A stretch of DNA of 64,000 bases from Janthinobacterium agaricidamnosum NBRC 102515 = DSM 9628 (GCF_000723165.1 NZ_HG322949.1:2135639-2199638), one strand, 5' to 3'; counted from the stretch's first letter, positions 8,127-18,011 are shown. Program-made: numbers and translations. The notes: generated from the letters alone by a model not told the origin.

Positions 8127-9434
8127 TTAGCCATGCACTGCCGGCGCTACCGGGCTTGCCGCGGCAATTTCCTGCTCGCCGAAAGTCGGGTTGGCCAATT
8201 CTTTGCGCAGGTGCTCGACATCGAGTTCTTTTTCCCAGTTCGACACGACGATGGTCGCGACGCCATTGCCGACGAAGTTGGTCAGTGCGCGGCATTCGCT
8301 CATGAAACGGTCGATGCCCAGGATCAGCGCCATGCCGGCCACTGGAATGGTCGGTACCACGGCCAGCGTTGCCGCCAGGGTGATGAAACCGGCGCCGGTG
8401 ATGCCGGACGCGCCCTTGGAGGTCAGCATCGCCACGCCCAGGATGGTCAGTTCTTGCCACAGGGTCAGGTCGGTATTGGTTGCTTGAGCAACGAACAATG
8501 CGGCCATGGTCATGTAGATGTTGGTGCCGTCCAGGTTGAAGGAGTAGCCGGTAGGAACCACCAGGCCCACTACAGGTTTCGAGCAACCCAGGCGTTCCAG
8601 TTTTTTCATCAGCGCAGGCAGCGCGCTTTCCGACGAACTGGTGCCCAGTACGATCAGCAATTCTTCCTTGATATACAGCAAGAAGCGGCCGATCGAGAAA
8701 CCGGTCATGCGGGCGATGCTGCCGAGCACGATGAAGACGAACAGGAAGCAGGTCAGGTAGAACGAACCCATCAGTTTAGCCAGCGGCAACAGCGAAGCGA
8801 TGCCGTATTTGCCGATGGTGAAAGCCATCGCGCCGAATGCGCCGACCGGCGCCGCTTTCATGATGATGTTGACCATGCCGAAAATCGCATGCGACAGGTC
8901 GTCGATCAGCTTGGTGACCGGACGGCCGCGCTCGCCCAGCAGCGACAGCGAGAAGCCGAACAGGATGGCGACCAGCAGCACTTGCAGGATATCGCCCTTG
9001 GCGAACGCATCCACGAAAGTTTTCGGGATGATGTTCATGATGAAATCGGTGGTGGTCAAATGCGTGCCGTGGGTGTACTGGGCGATCGATTTGACATCCA
9101 GCGTCGCCGGGTCGGCATTGAAGCCGGCGCCCGGTTTCAGGATGTTAGCGACCAGCAAGCCGATGGCCAGCGCAAACGTCGACACGATTTCGAAGTACAA
9201 CAGGGCCTTGCCGCCGACGCGGCCGATTTTCTTGACGTCCTGCATGCCGGCGATACCGGACACGACGGTACAGAAGATGACCGGTGCAATGATCATCTTG
9301 ATTAAGTTAATGAAGCCGTCGCCCAGTGGTTTCATGTCGACGGCATTGCCAGGGTAAAACACCCCGAGCAATACGCCGGCCACGATGGCGAACAGCACCT
9401 GTACATACAGGATTTTATAGAATGGCTTTTTCAC
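8127..9434 (-). CDS. dctA: C4-dicarboxylate/cation symporter DctA
   Basis: A 435-residue inner-membrane secondary transporter of the dicarboxylate/amino acid:cation symporter (DAACS) family, expected to import succinate, fumarate and malate with protons. Family landmarks are [18 protein letters not shown] (the serine-rich re-entrant loop), [22 protein letters not shown] and [21 protein letters not shown], the last holding the substrate-binding Asn/Arg region. Length matches the family. The start is a GTG at 9434 preceded by AGAGGAG. A strong terminator follows. No dctB/dctD sensor pair is in the window. Confidence 0.93.
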   Translation of the reverse strand: MKKPFYKILYVQVLFAIVAGVLLGVFYPGNAVDMKPLGDGFINLIKMIIAPVIFCTVVSGIAGMQDVKKIGRVGGKALLYFEIVSTFALAIGLLVANILKPGAGFNADPATLDVKSIAQYTHGTHLTTTDFIMNIIPKTFVDAFAKGDILQVLLVAILFGFSLSLLGERGRPVTKLIDDLSHAIFGMVNIIMKAAPVGAFGAMAFTIGKYGIASLLPLAKLMGSFYLTCFLFVFIVLGSIARMTGFSIGRFLLYIKEELLIVLGTSSSESALPALMKKLERLGCSKPVVGLVVPTGYSFNLDGTNIYMTMAALFVAQATNTDLTLWQELTILGVAMLTSKGASGITGAGFITLAATLAVVPTIPVAGMALILGIDRFMSECRALTNFVGNGVATIVVSNWEKELDVEHLRKELANPTFGEQEIAAASPVAPAVHG

Positions 9435-9777
9435 GAGGTCTCCTCTAGCGGGTTGATGCCGCCATCATCTTCCCAATGATGGGGCGGCTCAATTGTGGAT
9501 AACCGCAAATTTCTTAAGGAAACTTATGATTTTTACAGGAAATTAAAGCATCATGCTTGATTTATATCAGAAGTTGCCTGTAATAGAAGTTTATTTACCA
9601 AGACCCGATTGCAATTTGTTCATGTTCGGGGTGCCGTGGCAACGCCGATATCGGGTTGGTGCTGCACCGCTGCCTGCGCTACACTTCGTTTGTCCCGGTA
9701 AAATGGCATCCGCGCGCCATAAGTAATCTATCGGATCGCAGCAATACGTCGTCAGTCACCATCCACAAGGAAACGGC
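9435..9777. other. Intergenic region between divergent dctA and alpha/beta hydrolase genes
   Basis: This 343-bp stretch contains no convincing gene. It is AT-richer than its surroundings, mainly at 9490-9620, and must hold the promoters for dctA (minus) and the hydrolase operon (plus). I did not find a clear sigma-54 GG/GC pair or another operator I would defend. Confidence 0.5.
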
Positions 9778-10659
9778 ATGATCGAAGCAAAAGTAAAGTC
9801 TGTGCAATGTATTTCCCCCGCTGGCCTGCATCGCATGGCATATAAAGAGTGGGGCGATGCCGACAATCCGAATGTGCTGGTATGCGCGCACGGCGTGACG
9901 CGGGTCGGCGATGATTTCGACAGCATGGCGCGCGCGCTGGCTGGCGATTACCGCGTGATCTGCCCCGACGTGGTGGGCCGCGGCCGTTCCGGCTGGCTGC
10001 GCAATCCGCAGTTTTACCGCATCCCGCAATATGTCAGCGACATGGTGACGCTGCTGGCGCGCGTGCTGGCCAACGGCGAGCGGCAAACGGTAGACTGGTT
10101 CGGCACGTCGATGGGCGGCTTGATCGGCCTCGGCCTGGCGTCGCTGCCGGACAGCCCGGTCAGCAAACTGATCTTGAACGATATCGGCCCGACGCTGGCG
10201 CCGGAAGCGCTGCGGCGCATCGGCGACTATATCGGCCAGGATCTGCGTTTCCCGAGCTTCGAGGCCGGCGCCAAATTCGTGCGCGATGTATCCTTGACCT
10301 TCGGTCCGCACAGCGACGAGGAATGGCACAAGCTGGCCAGCGATGTGTTGCGCCAGGACAAGGATGGCCAGTGGGTACGCCACTACGATATGGGACTGGC
10401 CCTGCCGTTCCGTTCGGCCACGCCGGAATCGGCGGCGACCGACGAAGCGATGCTGTGGGCCGCCTACGACGCCGTGACATGCCCGACGCTGCTGGTGCGC
10501 GGTGCCGAGTCCGACTTGCTGTCGCGCGCTACCGCCGACATCATGCTGTCGCGCGGGCCGCAAGCGGAGCTGGTGGAAATCGCCGGGGTGGGCCATGCGC
10601 CGACGTTTATTCATGACGAGCAGATCGCGATCGCCAGGAAGTTTTTGCTGGGGCAGTAA
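9778..10659 (+). CDS. Alpha/beta fold hydrolase
   Basis: A 293-residue alpha/beta hydrolase. The oxyanion strand VLVCAHGVTRVG is near residues 34-45, the nucleophile elbow is GTSMGG (Ser near 110), an acidic residue follows VRGAESDLL and the catalytic His is in GVGHAPTF. The start is supported by AAGGAAACGGC before the ATG. The substrate cannot be deduced. It is the first gene of a same-strand run with ridA (57-bp gap) and relA (15-bp gap). Confidence 0.88.
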   Translation: MIEAKVKSVQCISPAGLHRMAYKEWGDADNPNVLVCAHGVTRVGDDFDSMARALAGDYRVICPDVVGRGRSGWLRNPQFYRIPQYVSDMVTLLARVLANGERQTVDWFGTSMGGLIGLGLASLPDSPVSKLILNDIGPTLAPEALRRIGDYIGQDLRFPSFEAGAKFVRDVSLTFGPHSDEEWHKLASDVLRQDKDGQWVRHYDMGLALPFRSATPESAATDEAMLWAAYDAVTCPTLLVRGAESDLLSRATADIMLSRGPQAELVEIAGVGHAPTFIHDEQIAIARKFLLGQ

Positions 10660-10716
10660 GCTGGGGCAGTAAACAATACGCAATACCGATTTTGAAACGA
10701 AGGACTGAGAACTAGT

Positions 10717-11067
10717 ATGGAAATTAAACGACTGCACGTAGGTAAACGCTTGTCCGAAGTGGCAATCCACAACAGCACCATCTATCTGGCGGGCCAGATC
10801 GCCGAAGATACGAGCCAGGACATCGTCGGCCAGACCCGCGAAGTGCTGGGCCATGTCGACCGCCTGCTGGCGGAATCGGGCAGCGACAAAAGCTGCATCC
10901 TGTCTTGCCAGATCTATCTCGCCGACATGCAGGATTTTGCCGGCATGAATGAAGTATGGGATGACTGGGTTGCTTCCGGCCACACGCCGCCACGCGCCAC
11001 GGTCGAGGCCAGGCTGGCCAATCCGGCTTGCCTGGTTGAAATCGTCATTATCGCAGCCGAACGTTAG
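10717..11067 (+). CDS. RidA family protein (Rid/YjgF/UK114)
   Basis: A 116-residue Rid-family protein. The C-terminal TPPRATVEARL segment contains the conserved Arg that in active RidA proteins binds the carboxylate of the enamine or imine substrate. Active members hydrolyse reactive enamines such as 2-aminoacrylate to keto acids and ammonia. It lies between the hydrolase and relA, in the same direction and with short gaps, so cotranscription is likely. It is distinct from the RidA at 48613, which sits beside a dehydratase. Confidence 0.88.
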   Translation: MEIKRLHVGKRLSEVAIHNSTIYLAGQIAEDTSQDIVGQTREVLGHVDRLLAESGSDKSCILSCQIYLADMQDFAGMNEVWDDWVASGHTPPRATVEARLANPACLVEIVIIAAER

Positions 11068-11082
11068 TGTTAAGGTTATCCC

Positions 11083-13341
11083 ATGGTTTCTATCTCGGCC
11101 CCCAATAGCGCGACGTCGGAACAACTGGTACAGGGCTTGAGCGAGGCCGACAGCGTGCGCGTGCTGGCCGCGCTGGAGTACGCCACGCTTGCCTACGGCG
11201 ACAAGCTGACCTTCGCCGGCCGCTCGGCGCTCGATTTTTCGATCGGCGTGGCCAATACCCTGGCGTTCTTGCGCAGCGATGCGGAAACCCGTATCGCCGG
11301 CCTGATGTTCGAACTGACGCTGATGGAGCCGGAGCAGGCGGCCGATATCGAGCCCCGCTTCGGCAAGCAGGTGTGCGACCTGGCCACCGGCGTGCGCCAG
11401 TTGATCCGCTTGCGCGCGCTGACCAACCAGGGCCAGCAGCAGGGGGCGCCGGCGGCGGGGCGCGGCAAGAATGCGGCGCAGCAAGCCGTGGCCCAGGTAG
11501 AAACCTTGCGCAAGATGTTGCTGGCGATGGCCACCGACATGCGCGTGGTGCTGGTGCGCCTGGCGTCGTGCGTGACCACCTTGCGTTACTTCGCGGAATT
11601 GAAATTGTTTAACGACATGACCCGCGATTACGGCAGGGAAACGCTGGACTTGTATGCGCCGCTGGCCAACCGGCTCGGCATCTGGCAATTGAAGTGGGAA
11701 CTGGAAGACCTGTCGTTCCGCTTCATCGAGCCGGAAGCCTACAAGCGCATCGCCAAGATGCTGGAAGAAAAACGCATGATGCGCGAAGGTTTCGTGTCGT
11801 CGGCGATCCTGCGGCTGCAAACCGAACTGGCGTCGGCCGGCATCCAGGCCGAAGTGTTCGGCCGGCCCAAGCATATCTATAGCATCTGGAACAAGATGCG
11901 CGGCAAGGAACTCGATTTCACCGCGCTGTACGACGTGCGCGCGTTCCGTGTCATCGTTGCCGACGTCAAGACGTGCTACACCGTGCTGGGCGTGGTGCAC
12001 AATATCTGGACCCCGATCCCAAAAGAATTCGACGATTACATTTCGCGGCCGAAACCGAACGGTTATCAGTCGCTGCACACGGTGGTCACGGCCGACGACG
12101 GCCGGCCGCTGGAAGTGCAAATCCGCACCAATGAAATGCACAGCTTCGCCGAATACGGCGTCGCGGCGCACTGGCGCTACAAGGAAGAGGGCGGTTCCAA
12201 CTTCGCCGGCCAAAAGTACGATGAAAAGATCGCCTGGCTGCGCCAGTTGCTGGCGTGGAAGACCGAAGTCGCCGACGCGGTGGTCGGACAAGAGGAAATC
12301 CAGCGTGTCTGGGTCGAAAAACTGAAATCGGCCACGCTGGACGACCGCATCTTCGTACTGACGCCGCAGGCGCGGGTGCTGGAATTGCCGGTCGGCGCGA
12401 CGCCGATCGATTTTGCCTACCACTTGCACAGCGATGTCGGCCACCGCTGCCGCGGCGCGCGCGTCGACGGCATCATGGTGCCGCTCAATACCCAGCTGAA
12501 AAACGGCCAGACCTGCGAAATCATCACCGCCAAGGGCGCGCCGGGCACGGCCGGGCCGTCGCGCGACTGGCTCAGCGCCGGCTACACCGTCAGCACCCGC
12601 ACCCGTTCCAAGGTGCGCGCCTGGTTCCATGCGATCGACATGCAGGAAACCCTGTCGCATGGCCGGGCCATGGTCGAAAAATCGCTGCAGCGCGAAGGCA
12701 AGACCGCAGTCAACCTGGAAGCGCTGGCGCAAAAGCTGGGCTTTGCCAAGGTCGATGAATTGTTCTTGTCGGTCGGCAAGGATGAATTCAGCCTGCGCCA
12801 CGTCGAACAAGCGTTGCACGACAATGGCGAAGCGCCGGTGCAGGAAGACGCGGTACTGGTCGGCAAGAGCCGCGCCTCCAGCGTCGAGCAGGGCGCCAAG
12901 TCCGGCGTGCTGGTGGTCGGCACCGAAGGCTTGATGACGGTGCTGGCGAAATGCTGCAAGCCGGCGCCGCCGGACAGCATCGTCGGTTTCGTCACGCGCG
13001 GCAAGGGCGTGTCGATCCACCGCTCAACCTGCAAGAACTTCGAGGAAATGCGCGCCAAGGCGCCGGAACGGGTGATTGTTACCGAGTGGGGCAGCGAAGG
13101 CCGCGACACGGTGTATCCGGTCGACATCTTCATCCTGGCCGGCGACCGCCAGGGCTTGTTGCGCGACATTTCCGAGATTTTCTCGCGCGAGAAAATCAAT
13201 GTGATCGGCGTCAACACGCAAAGCGCCAAAGGGCAGGCGCGGATGACGTTTACCGCCGAAATCAGCGCCACCGCGCAACTGCAAAAAGCGCTGACGGTGA
13301 TCAAGGATGTCAGCGGCGTGCTGGAAGCGCGGCGTAATTAA
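11083..13341 (+). CDS. relA: RelA/SpoT family GTP pyrophosphokinase (RelA type)
   Basis: A 752-residue (p)ppGpp synthetase. The N-terminal region that in bifunctional SpoT carries an HD hydrolase centre reads AGLMFELTLMEPEQ here and lacks His-Asp, so only synthesis is expected. The synthetase domain (about 260-390) contains RPKHIYSIWNKM, FTALYDVRAFRV and KPNGYQSLHTVV. A TGS domain follows near 425-490 (DRIFVLTPQARVLELPVG). A conserved CC zinc-finger-like motif (LAKCCKP) is near 625, and the C-terminal ACT/RRM domain contains VYPVDIFILAGDRQGLLRDI. It would bind stalled ribosomes during amino-acid starvation. Confidence 0.93.
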   Translation: MVSISAPNSATSEQLVQGLSEADSVRVLAALEYATLAYGDKLTFAGRSALDFSIGVANTLAFLRSDAETRIAGLMFELTLMEPEQAADIEPRFGKQVCDLATGVRQLIRLRALTNQGQQQGAPAAGRGKNAAQQAVAQVETLRKMLLAMATDMRVVLVRLASCVTTLRYFAELKLFNDMTRDYGRETLDLYAPLANRLGIWQLKWELEDLSFRFIEPEAYKRIAKMLEEKRMMREGFVSSAILRLQTELASAGIQAEVFGRPKHIYSIWNKMRGKELDFTALYDVRAFRVIVADVKTCYTVLGVVHNIWTPIPKEFDDYISRPKPNGYQSLHTVVTADDGRPLEVQIRTNEMHSFAEYGVAAHWRYKEEGGSNFAGQKYDEKIAWLRQLLAWKTEVADAVVGQEEIQRVWVEKLKSATLDDRIFVLTPQARVLELPVGATPIDFAYHLHSDVGHRCRGARVDGIMVPLNTQLKNGQTCEIITAKGAPGTAGPSRDWLSAGYTVSTRTRSKVRAWFHAIDMQETLSHGRAMVEKSLQREGKTAVNLEALAQKLGFAKVDELFLSVGKDEFSLRHVEQALHDNGEAPVQEDAVLVGKSRASSVEQGAKSGVLVVGTEGLMTVLAKCCKPAPPDSIVGFVTRGKGVSIHRSTCKNFEEMRAKAPERVIVTEWGSEGRDTVYPVDIFILAGDRQGLLRDISEIFSREKINVIGVNTQSAKGQARMTFTAEISATAQLQKALTVIKDVSGVLEARRN

Positions 13342-13362
13342 GACTGCTTGGCTGATCGCCGA

Positions 13363-14319
13363 TCAAGCCAGCGTCCCGTGGGTCCCGTCATGCCGATGCA
13401 AACCGGCCATGCCGGCCGCTTCGGCCTGCAAGGTGATGTGGTCGATGCCGTGCTTGGCCAGCAGCATGGCCTTGATCTCGCGCAATACTTGCGGCCATTC
13501 CTGCAATTCGCGGATTTCGACATGGCCGATCAGCGCCGGCTGGCCGGGCGACATATCCCAGACGTGCAGGTCATGCACCGACAATACGCCGTCGATGTGC
13601 GCCAGATCGGCGCCGACCGCCAGGTAATCGATACCGTGCGGTACGCCTTCCATCAAGAAATGATACGACTCGCGCAGCACGCCGCAGGTCGACTTTAAAA
13701 TCAGCAGCGACACCAGGATCGACAGCAGCGGATCGATCCGCATCCAGCCGGTCAGGTAGATCACGGCGCCGGCGACGATGGCGGCGATTGATCCCAGCAA
13801 GTCGCCCATCACATGCACCAGCGCGGCGCGGGTGTTCAAGCTGTTCTGGTCCTTCGACAAGACCCAGGCGACCACCAGGTTGATCAGCAGGCCGATGCTG
13901 GCGACGATGAAGACCATCGAACCATGTACGGTTTCCGGCGTGGAAAAGCGTGGTATCGCCTCGAAGATGATCCAGGCCACCACCGCCAGCATCACCAGGC
14001 CGTTGACGAAGGCGGCCAGCGCTTCCGAACGGCCGAAACCAAACGAGTGTTGCGCCGACGGCGGCCGCTTGGCGATGAATTGCGCCAGCAGCGCCAGGCC
14101 GAGCGCGGCGGCGTCGGTGACCATGTGGCCGGCGTCGGATATCAGCGCCAGCGAATTGGACATGAAACCGGCCACCACCTCGACGATCGCGAAGCTGACG
14201 GTCAGTCCCAGCGCCCATGCCAGGATGGACAGGCGGCGCTGTTCGAAAAAGTGTTCGTGCTTGGCGTCGCCCGCGCCGTGGGCGTGCAAATGGGCGGAAG
14301 AGTGGCGGTGTTCATGCAT
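13363..14319 (-). CDS. Cation diffusion facilitator (CDF) transporter, ZitB/CzcD-like
   Basis: A 318-residue inner-membrane metal exporter. The His-rich N-terminus (HEHRHSSAHLHAHG) is followed by six predicted membrane helices. The Zn-site motifs SDAGHMVTD in helix 2 and HVMGDLLGS in helix 5 give the His-Asp pairs of zinc-selective CDFs. A C-terminal cytoplasmic domain begins near residue 215. Zn(II) is the most likely substrate, with Cd or Co possible. An inverted repeat lies about 60 bp upstream of the start. It is convergent with relA. Confidence 0.9.
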   Translation of the reverse strand: MHEHRHSSAHLHAHGAGDAKHEHFFEQRRLSILAWALGLTVSFAIVEVVAGFMSNSLALISDAGHMVTDAAALGLALLAQFIAKRPPSAQHSFGFGRSEALAAFVNGLVMLAVVAWIIFEAIPRFSTPETVHGSMVFIVASIGLLINLVVAWVLSKDQNSLNTRAALVHVMGDLLGSIAAIVAGAVIYLTGWMRIDPLLSILVSLLILKSTCGVLRESYHFLMEGVPHGIDYLAVGADLAHIDGVLSVHDLHVWDMSPGQPALIGHVEIRELQEWPQVLREIKAMLLAKHGIDHITLQAEAAGMAGLHRHDGTHGTLA

Positions 14320-14377
14320 GGCGCGCTGTGCTTGGTATCGAGAACAATAACGCCAGTGTAATTCAAGTGACGGGTTA

Positions 14378-14402
14378 GTGTTGATCCGGAAAGAATCAAC
14401 AC
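14378..14402. promoter_or_regulatory. Inverted repeat upstream of the CDF gene
   Basis: GTGTTGAT (14378-14385) and ATCAACAC (14395-14402) are perfect 8-bp arms with a 9-bp spacer, between the pirin stop and the CDF start. It may be an operator for a metal-responsive ArsR or MerR-type regulator, or a weak terminator for the pirin gene. The sequence does not decide between them. Confidence 0.35.
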
Positions 14403-14443
14403 GGGCGCCCGCTACTTGTTTGCCAGGTATTTACTGAGGCCGC

Positions 14444-15310
14444 TCACGCATGTTCGCCGAAGCGGCCGTCGCGGAAATCCTGCACGGCTTCGACAATCTC
14501 GGCCTGGGTGTTCATCACGAACGGACCGTATTGCGCGATCGGTTCATTGAGCGGCTGGCCGGCGACCAGGATCACCCGGCTCGCTTCGGCCGCATGGATT
14601 TCGACGCCGTCGCTGCCCGGCGTGTTGGCCAGGATCGCCATGCGCAGCGCCGGCACCGCCTTGTCGTCGACGCTGACGGCGCCGCGGAAGGTGTAGATGA
14701 AGGCGTTGTGGCCCGGCGGCAATTGCTGACTGAAGCTTGTGCCGGCCGGCAAGTCGATATCGAGGTAGACCGGTTCGGTCACTTCACGCTGCACCGCGCC
14801 GGCCACGCCGTGGCTGCTGCCGGCGATCACTTGCACCGTTACGCCGGCGTCGGTGCTGAAGCGCGGAATCTCGGCATTGCTGAAATCGCGGTACCACGGC
14901 TTGCGCATCTTGTCGCGCGCCGGCAGGTTCAGCCACAACTGGAAACCTTCCATCACGCCTTGTTCCTGTTCCGGCATTTCGGAATGGATCACGCCGCTGC
15001 CGGCGGTCATCCATTGCACGCCGCCGCTGTTCAGCAAGCCTTCGTTGCCGGCGCTATCCTTGTGGCGCATGCGGCCGGAAATCATGTAGGAAACCGTCTC
15101 GAAGCCGCGGTGCGGATGGTCCGGAAAACCGGCGATATAGTCGTTCGGCTGGTCGCTGGCAAAATTGTCCAGCATCAGGAACGGGTCGAGGCGCCGCTGC
15201 AGCGACTGGGTCAGCACGCGGTTGATCTTGACGCCCGCGCCATCCATCACGGCCTGGCCGGCGATCACGCGCTCGACGCCGCGCCCGTGTTTTACTGTGG
15301 TGTTATCCAT
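14444..15310 (-). CDS. Pirin family protein
   Basis: A 288-residue bicupin pirin. The N-terminal cupin contains DPFLMLDNFASDQPND and FPDHPHRGFETVSYMISG, with the His residues that bind the metal, then WMTAGSGVIHSEMPE. The C-terminal cupin is typical of bacterial pirins. Members act as quercetin 2,3-dioxygenases or redox sensors; the substrate here is unknown. AGGAG precedes the ATG. It lies 53 bp downstream of azoR on the same strand, so the pair probably forms an operon controlled by the divergent LysR gene at 16106. Confidence 0.9.
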   Translation of the reverse strand: MDNTTVKHGRGVERVIAGQAVMDGAGVKINRVLTQSLQRRLDPFLMLDNFASDQPNDYIAGFPDHPHRGFETVSYMISGRMRHKDSAGNEGLLNSGGVQWMTAGSGVIHSEMPEQEQGVMEGFQLWLNLPARDKMRKPWYRDFSNAEIPRFSTDAGVTVQVIAGSSHGVAGAVQREVTEPVYLDIDLPAGTSFSQQLPPGHNAFIYTFRGAVSVDDKAVPALRMAILANTPGSDGVEIHAAEASRVILVAGQPLNEPIAQYGPFVMNTQAEIVEAVQDFRDGRFGEHA

Positions 15311-15363
15311 GCTGTGCTCCTGTATGCAGCGACGCCGCGACGGCGCCGCATTCTGTTCGTCAG

Positions 15364-15963
15364 TTATACCAGGACCGCGTTGATCTCGGCGTCGGCCCGG
15401 GCTTGCGCCTTGGCGACCGCTTCCGGACCCAGTCCCATGCCTTCCGAGTATACGTATTGCACGTCCGTCAAGCCGAGGAAGGCGAGCATGGTATTCAAGT
15501 AGGGCACCTGGCTATCGCTGGCGCCGTCGCGATGCAAGCCGCCGCGCGACAGGCCGACATAGACTTTTTTGCCGGTCAATAAGCCGACCGGACCGTTCTC
15601 GGTGTATTGGAAGGTGACCCTGGCGCGGGCAATCGCGTCGAACCAGCTTTTCAATTGCACGGTGATGCCGAAATTGTACATCGGCGCGCCGATGACGATC
15701 ACGTCCGCCGCTTGTACTTGCTGGATCAGTGCGTCATCCAGTGCGATCCGCGCCGCCTGTTCGGCAGTGCGCTGCTCGGCCGGGGTGAACAGCGCTTGCA
15801 GGGCCGCTTCGTCGAGTACCGGATGCGGTTCGGCGGCCAAGTCGCGGCGCACGACGCTGGCGCCGGGGGCGGTGACTTTGATGCGCGCCACCAGGGCGTC
15901 GGCCAGGCGGGTCGAGGCGGAACCGGTGCTGCGGGCGCTGGAATTGATTTGCAGGATGTTCAT
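15364..15963 (-). CDS. azoR: FMN-dependent NADH-azoreductase
   Basis: A 199-residue flavodoxin-fold quinone and azo-dye reductase. It starts [17 protein letters not shown], where the SxARxxxSxS pattern binds the FMN phosphate, and has the family segment [26 protein letters not shown]. The start was placed at 15963, where the family begins, with AAGGAG upstream; the frame is open 31 codons further but lacks homology there. It is the first gene of a pair with pirin and is divergent from a LysR regulator, the usual arrangement for quinone or electrophile response. Confidence 0.93.
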   Translation of the reverse strand: MNILQINSSARSTGSASTRLADALVARIKVTAPGASVVRRDLAAEPHPVLDEAALQALFTPAEQRTAEQAARIALDDALIQQVQAADVIVIGAPMYNFGITVQLKSWFDAIARARVTFQYTENGPVGLLTGKKVYVGLSRGGLHRDGASDSQVPYLNTMLAFLGLTDVQYVYSEGMGLGPEAVAKAQARADAEINAVLV

Positions 15964-16031
15964 ATAGTACTCCTTCAGTGAGTGTGAGCCAGGATGAGCA
16001 AGGGGTAATAACTGGCTCCCTTGCGATGTAA

Positions 16032-16047
16032 GAACTTTATCAGTTCC
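16032..16047. promoter_or_regulatory. Possible LysR operator between azoR and the LysR gene
   Basis: GAACT (16032-16036) and AGTTC (16042-16046) form an imperfect dyad in the 142-bp space between the divergent azoR and LysR starts. LysR regulators typically bind T-N11-A dyads in this position. The assignment rests on location and symmetry only. Confidence 0.3.
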
Positions 16048-16105
16048 AAAAATCATCCAGAAGCCGTTAAAATGGATAACATTAATCCGCTAATGGAACA
16101 ATCAT

Positions 16106-17011
16106 ATGGATATCGATCCTGGCGACCTGCTGTTGTTTGCCCGCATCGTCGACAGCGGCAGTTTCAGCCGCGCCGCCGAACGCGTCGATTTGCCGAAATC
16201 GACGGTGTCGCGCCGCATCTCGCTGCTGGAAGCGAAACTGGGCGAGCGTTTGCTGCAAAGAACCACCCGCAAGCTGGTGCTGACCGAGTTCGGGGCCAGC
16301 CTGCTCGACCATGCGCGCAAGGTGCTGGAACAAACCGAGGCGGCCGGTGCGCTGGCGCAGCACCGGCAACTGGCGCCCAGCGGCAGGTTGCGCATCTCGA
16401 TGCCGGCCGATTTCGCCGATGCGCTGATGGGACAGGTGCTGACGGCCTTCATCACGCGTTATCCCGATATTGCGCTGGAACTGGATTTGTCGCCGCGGCG
16501 GGTCGATCTGGTGGCGGAAAATTTCGACCTGGCGATCCGCATGGGCGATTTGCCGGACGACGCCAGCCTGGCGGCGCGCCGTATCGGCTTCAGCAAGCTG
16601 GCGCTGTTTGCGTCGCCATGCTACACCAGCCTGCGCGGCTTGCCCGAACATCCCGACGATTTATACCGCCACGAATTGCTGAGTTTGCCGCGCTCGGTGC
16701 ATGGCCTGGTACATTGGACTTTGATACGCGGCAAGACCCACTGGGAGCGCGACTTGCCGGCGCGGGTGCTGGCCAATTCGCCGGACTTGCTGGTGCGCAT
16801 GGCATGCAGCGGTATCGGCATCGCGGCCAGCACCGAGCGCCTCGCCACCGCCTATCTGGCGACAGGAGAGCTGGTGCGGGTCTTGCCGGAATGGAGTTTT
16901 CCGCAGGTCAGCGGCTGGGCGGTGTTTCCGGGCCGGCGCCTGATGCCGGCCAAGACGCGCGCCTTTCTCGACATGCTTGCTGACATGTACCCGGCGGGGG
17001 AGTACGCGTAG
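16106..17011 (+). CDS. LysR family transcriptional regulator
   Basis: A 301-residue LysR protein. The N-terminal winged helix-turn-helix (residues 5-65) includes SFSRAAERVDLPKSTVSRRISLLEAKLGERLLQRTTRKL, and a periplasmic-binding-protein-like effector domain runs from about 90 to 295. It belongs to the CrgA-like group, judged by the SGRLRISMPADFADALMG start of the effector domain. It is divergent from azoR-pirin, its likely target. The effector is probably a quinone or electrophile, by analogy with regulators beside azoR. Confidence 0.9.
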   Translation: MDIDPGDLLLFARIVDSGSFSRAAERVDLPKSTVSRRISLLEAKLGERLLQRTTRKLVLTEFGASLLDHARKVLEQTEAAGALAQHRQLAPSGRLRISMPADFADALMGQVLTAFITRYPDIALELDLSPRRVDLVAENFDLAIRMGDLPDDASLAARRIGFSKLALFASPCYTSLRGLPEHPDDLYRHELLSLPRSVHGLVHWTLIRGKTHWERDLPARVLANSPDLLVRMACSGIGIAASTERLATAYLATGELVRVLPEWSFPQVSGWAVFPGRRLMPAKTRAFLDMLADMYPAGEYA

Positions 17012-17039
17012 CTGACTGCCGGCATCGGCTTGTGTCCGC

Positions 17040-17885
17040 TTATTTCAGCGTGGCCATGCTTTCGCCGAGGCGCACCGGACCGGCCGGCTGCCAGGCTGGA
17101 TTGAAGGCCAGCGTGTCTTTCGGAAACAGCATGACGACGGTCGAGCCGAGCAGGAAGCGGCCCAGTTCGTCGCCTTTTTTCAGCACGATATGCTGGTCGT
17201 CATAGGTCCAGTTGCGTACTGCCGGCGAGCGGGGCGGATTGACCACGCCATGCCATACCGTCGCCATGCTGCCGACGATGGTGGCGCCGACCAGCGTCAT
17301 GACGAACGGGCCGTTGGCCGTGTCGAACACGCATACCACCCGTTCGTTGCGGGCAAACAGGCCGGGGATGCCGCGCGCGGTGGTCGGATTGACGGAAAAC
17401 AGTTCGCCGGGAATATAAATCATGCGTCTCAGGCGGCCATCGCACGGCATGTGGATGCGGTGGTAGTCGCGCGGGCTCAGGTACAGGTTGGCGAAGCTGC
17501 CGTGGCGGAACCTGGCGGCCAGTTCAGGGTCGCCGCCGACCAGCGCGGTGGTGCTGAAGTGATGGCCCTTGGCCTGGAAAATCTGCTCATCCTGAATGGC
17601 CCCGAACTGGCTGATGCGGCCGTCGACCGGGCAAATGAAATCGGCTGGCGCCAAGGGGCGCGCATCCGGGCGCAAGGCGCGCGTGAAAAAATCGTTGAAG
17701 CTGGCGTAATTGGCGATATCCGGATCGAGCGCCTCATCCATGTTGACGTTGTAGCGGCCGACAAACCAGCGTATCAGCCTGGTGGTCATGGCGCCGCCCT
17801 TGGCGCCGGCGACGCGCCCGGCGAAATTGGTCAAGACTCCTTTGGGGAGCAGGTATTGCGGCAGCACGGCTAGACGGTCGGACAC
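17040..17885 (-). CDS. psd: Phosphatidylserine decarboxylase proenzyme
   Basis: A 281-residue Psd that makes phosphatidylethanolamine from phosphatidylserine at the inner membrane. The self-cleavage motif LGST is present near the C-terminus (FLLGSTVVMLFP); its Ser becomes the pyruvoyl group of the alpha chain. CPVDGRISQFG and HFSTTALVGGD, and YHRIHMPCDGRL, are conserved. The GTG at 17885 was chosen because SDRLAVLPQYLLPK aligns with the start of known Psd proteins; an ATG at 17927 would add 14 unconserved residues. The ribosome binding site is weak. Confidence 0.93.
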   Translation of the reverse strand: MSDRLAVLPQYLLPKGVLTNFAGRVAGAKGGAMTTRLIRWFVGRYNVNMDEALDPDIANYASFNDFFTRALRPDARPLAPADFICPVDGRISQFGAIQDEQIFQAKGHHFSTTALVGGDPELAARFRHGSFANLYLSPRDYHRIHMPCDGRLRRMIYIPGELFSVNPTTARGIPGLFARNERVVCVFDTANGPFVMTLVGATIVGSMATVWHGVVNPPRSPAVRNWTYDDQHIVLKKGDELGRFLLGSTVVMLFPKDTLAFNPAWQPAGPVRLGESMATLK

Positions 17886-17956
17886 GATAAGGGCCTCTGG
17901 AGATGGACAAAAAACACGGAAACGCATTATAGCGGCGCTGGCGCAGCGTGTAAGGG

Positions 17957-17988
17957 ATAAAAAACGGCGGACGCCAGCGCCCGCCGTT
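17957..17988 (-). terminator. Rho-independent terminator of the TonB-dependent receptor gene
   Basis: On the minus strand AACGGCGG (17988-17981) pairs with CCGCCGTT (17970-17963), followed by a run of Ts. It lies 24 bp past the stop of the receptor gene at 18012. Confidence 0.85.
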
Positions 17989-18011
17989 GCATCACGGATG
18001 CCGCGTACCGT

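Noticed and set aside
9679..13020. A 1113-codon open frame on the minus strand opposite hydrolase, ridA and relA
   Set aside because: It mirrors the GC-rich third-codon pattern of three well-supported plus-strand genes and its translation has no recognisable domain.
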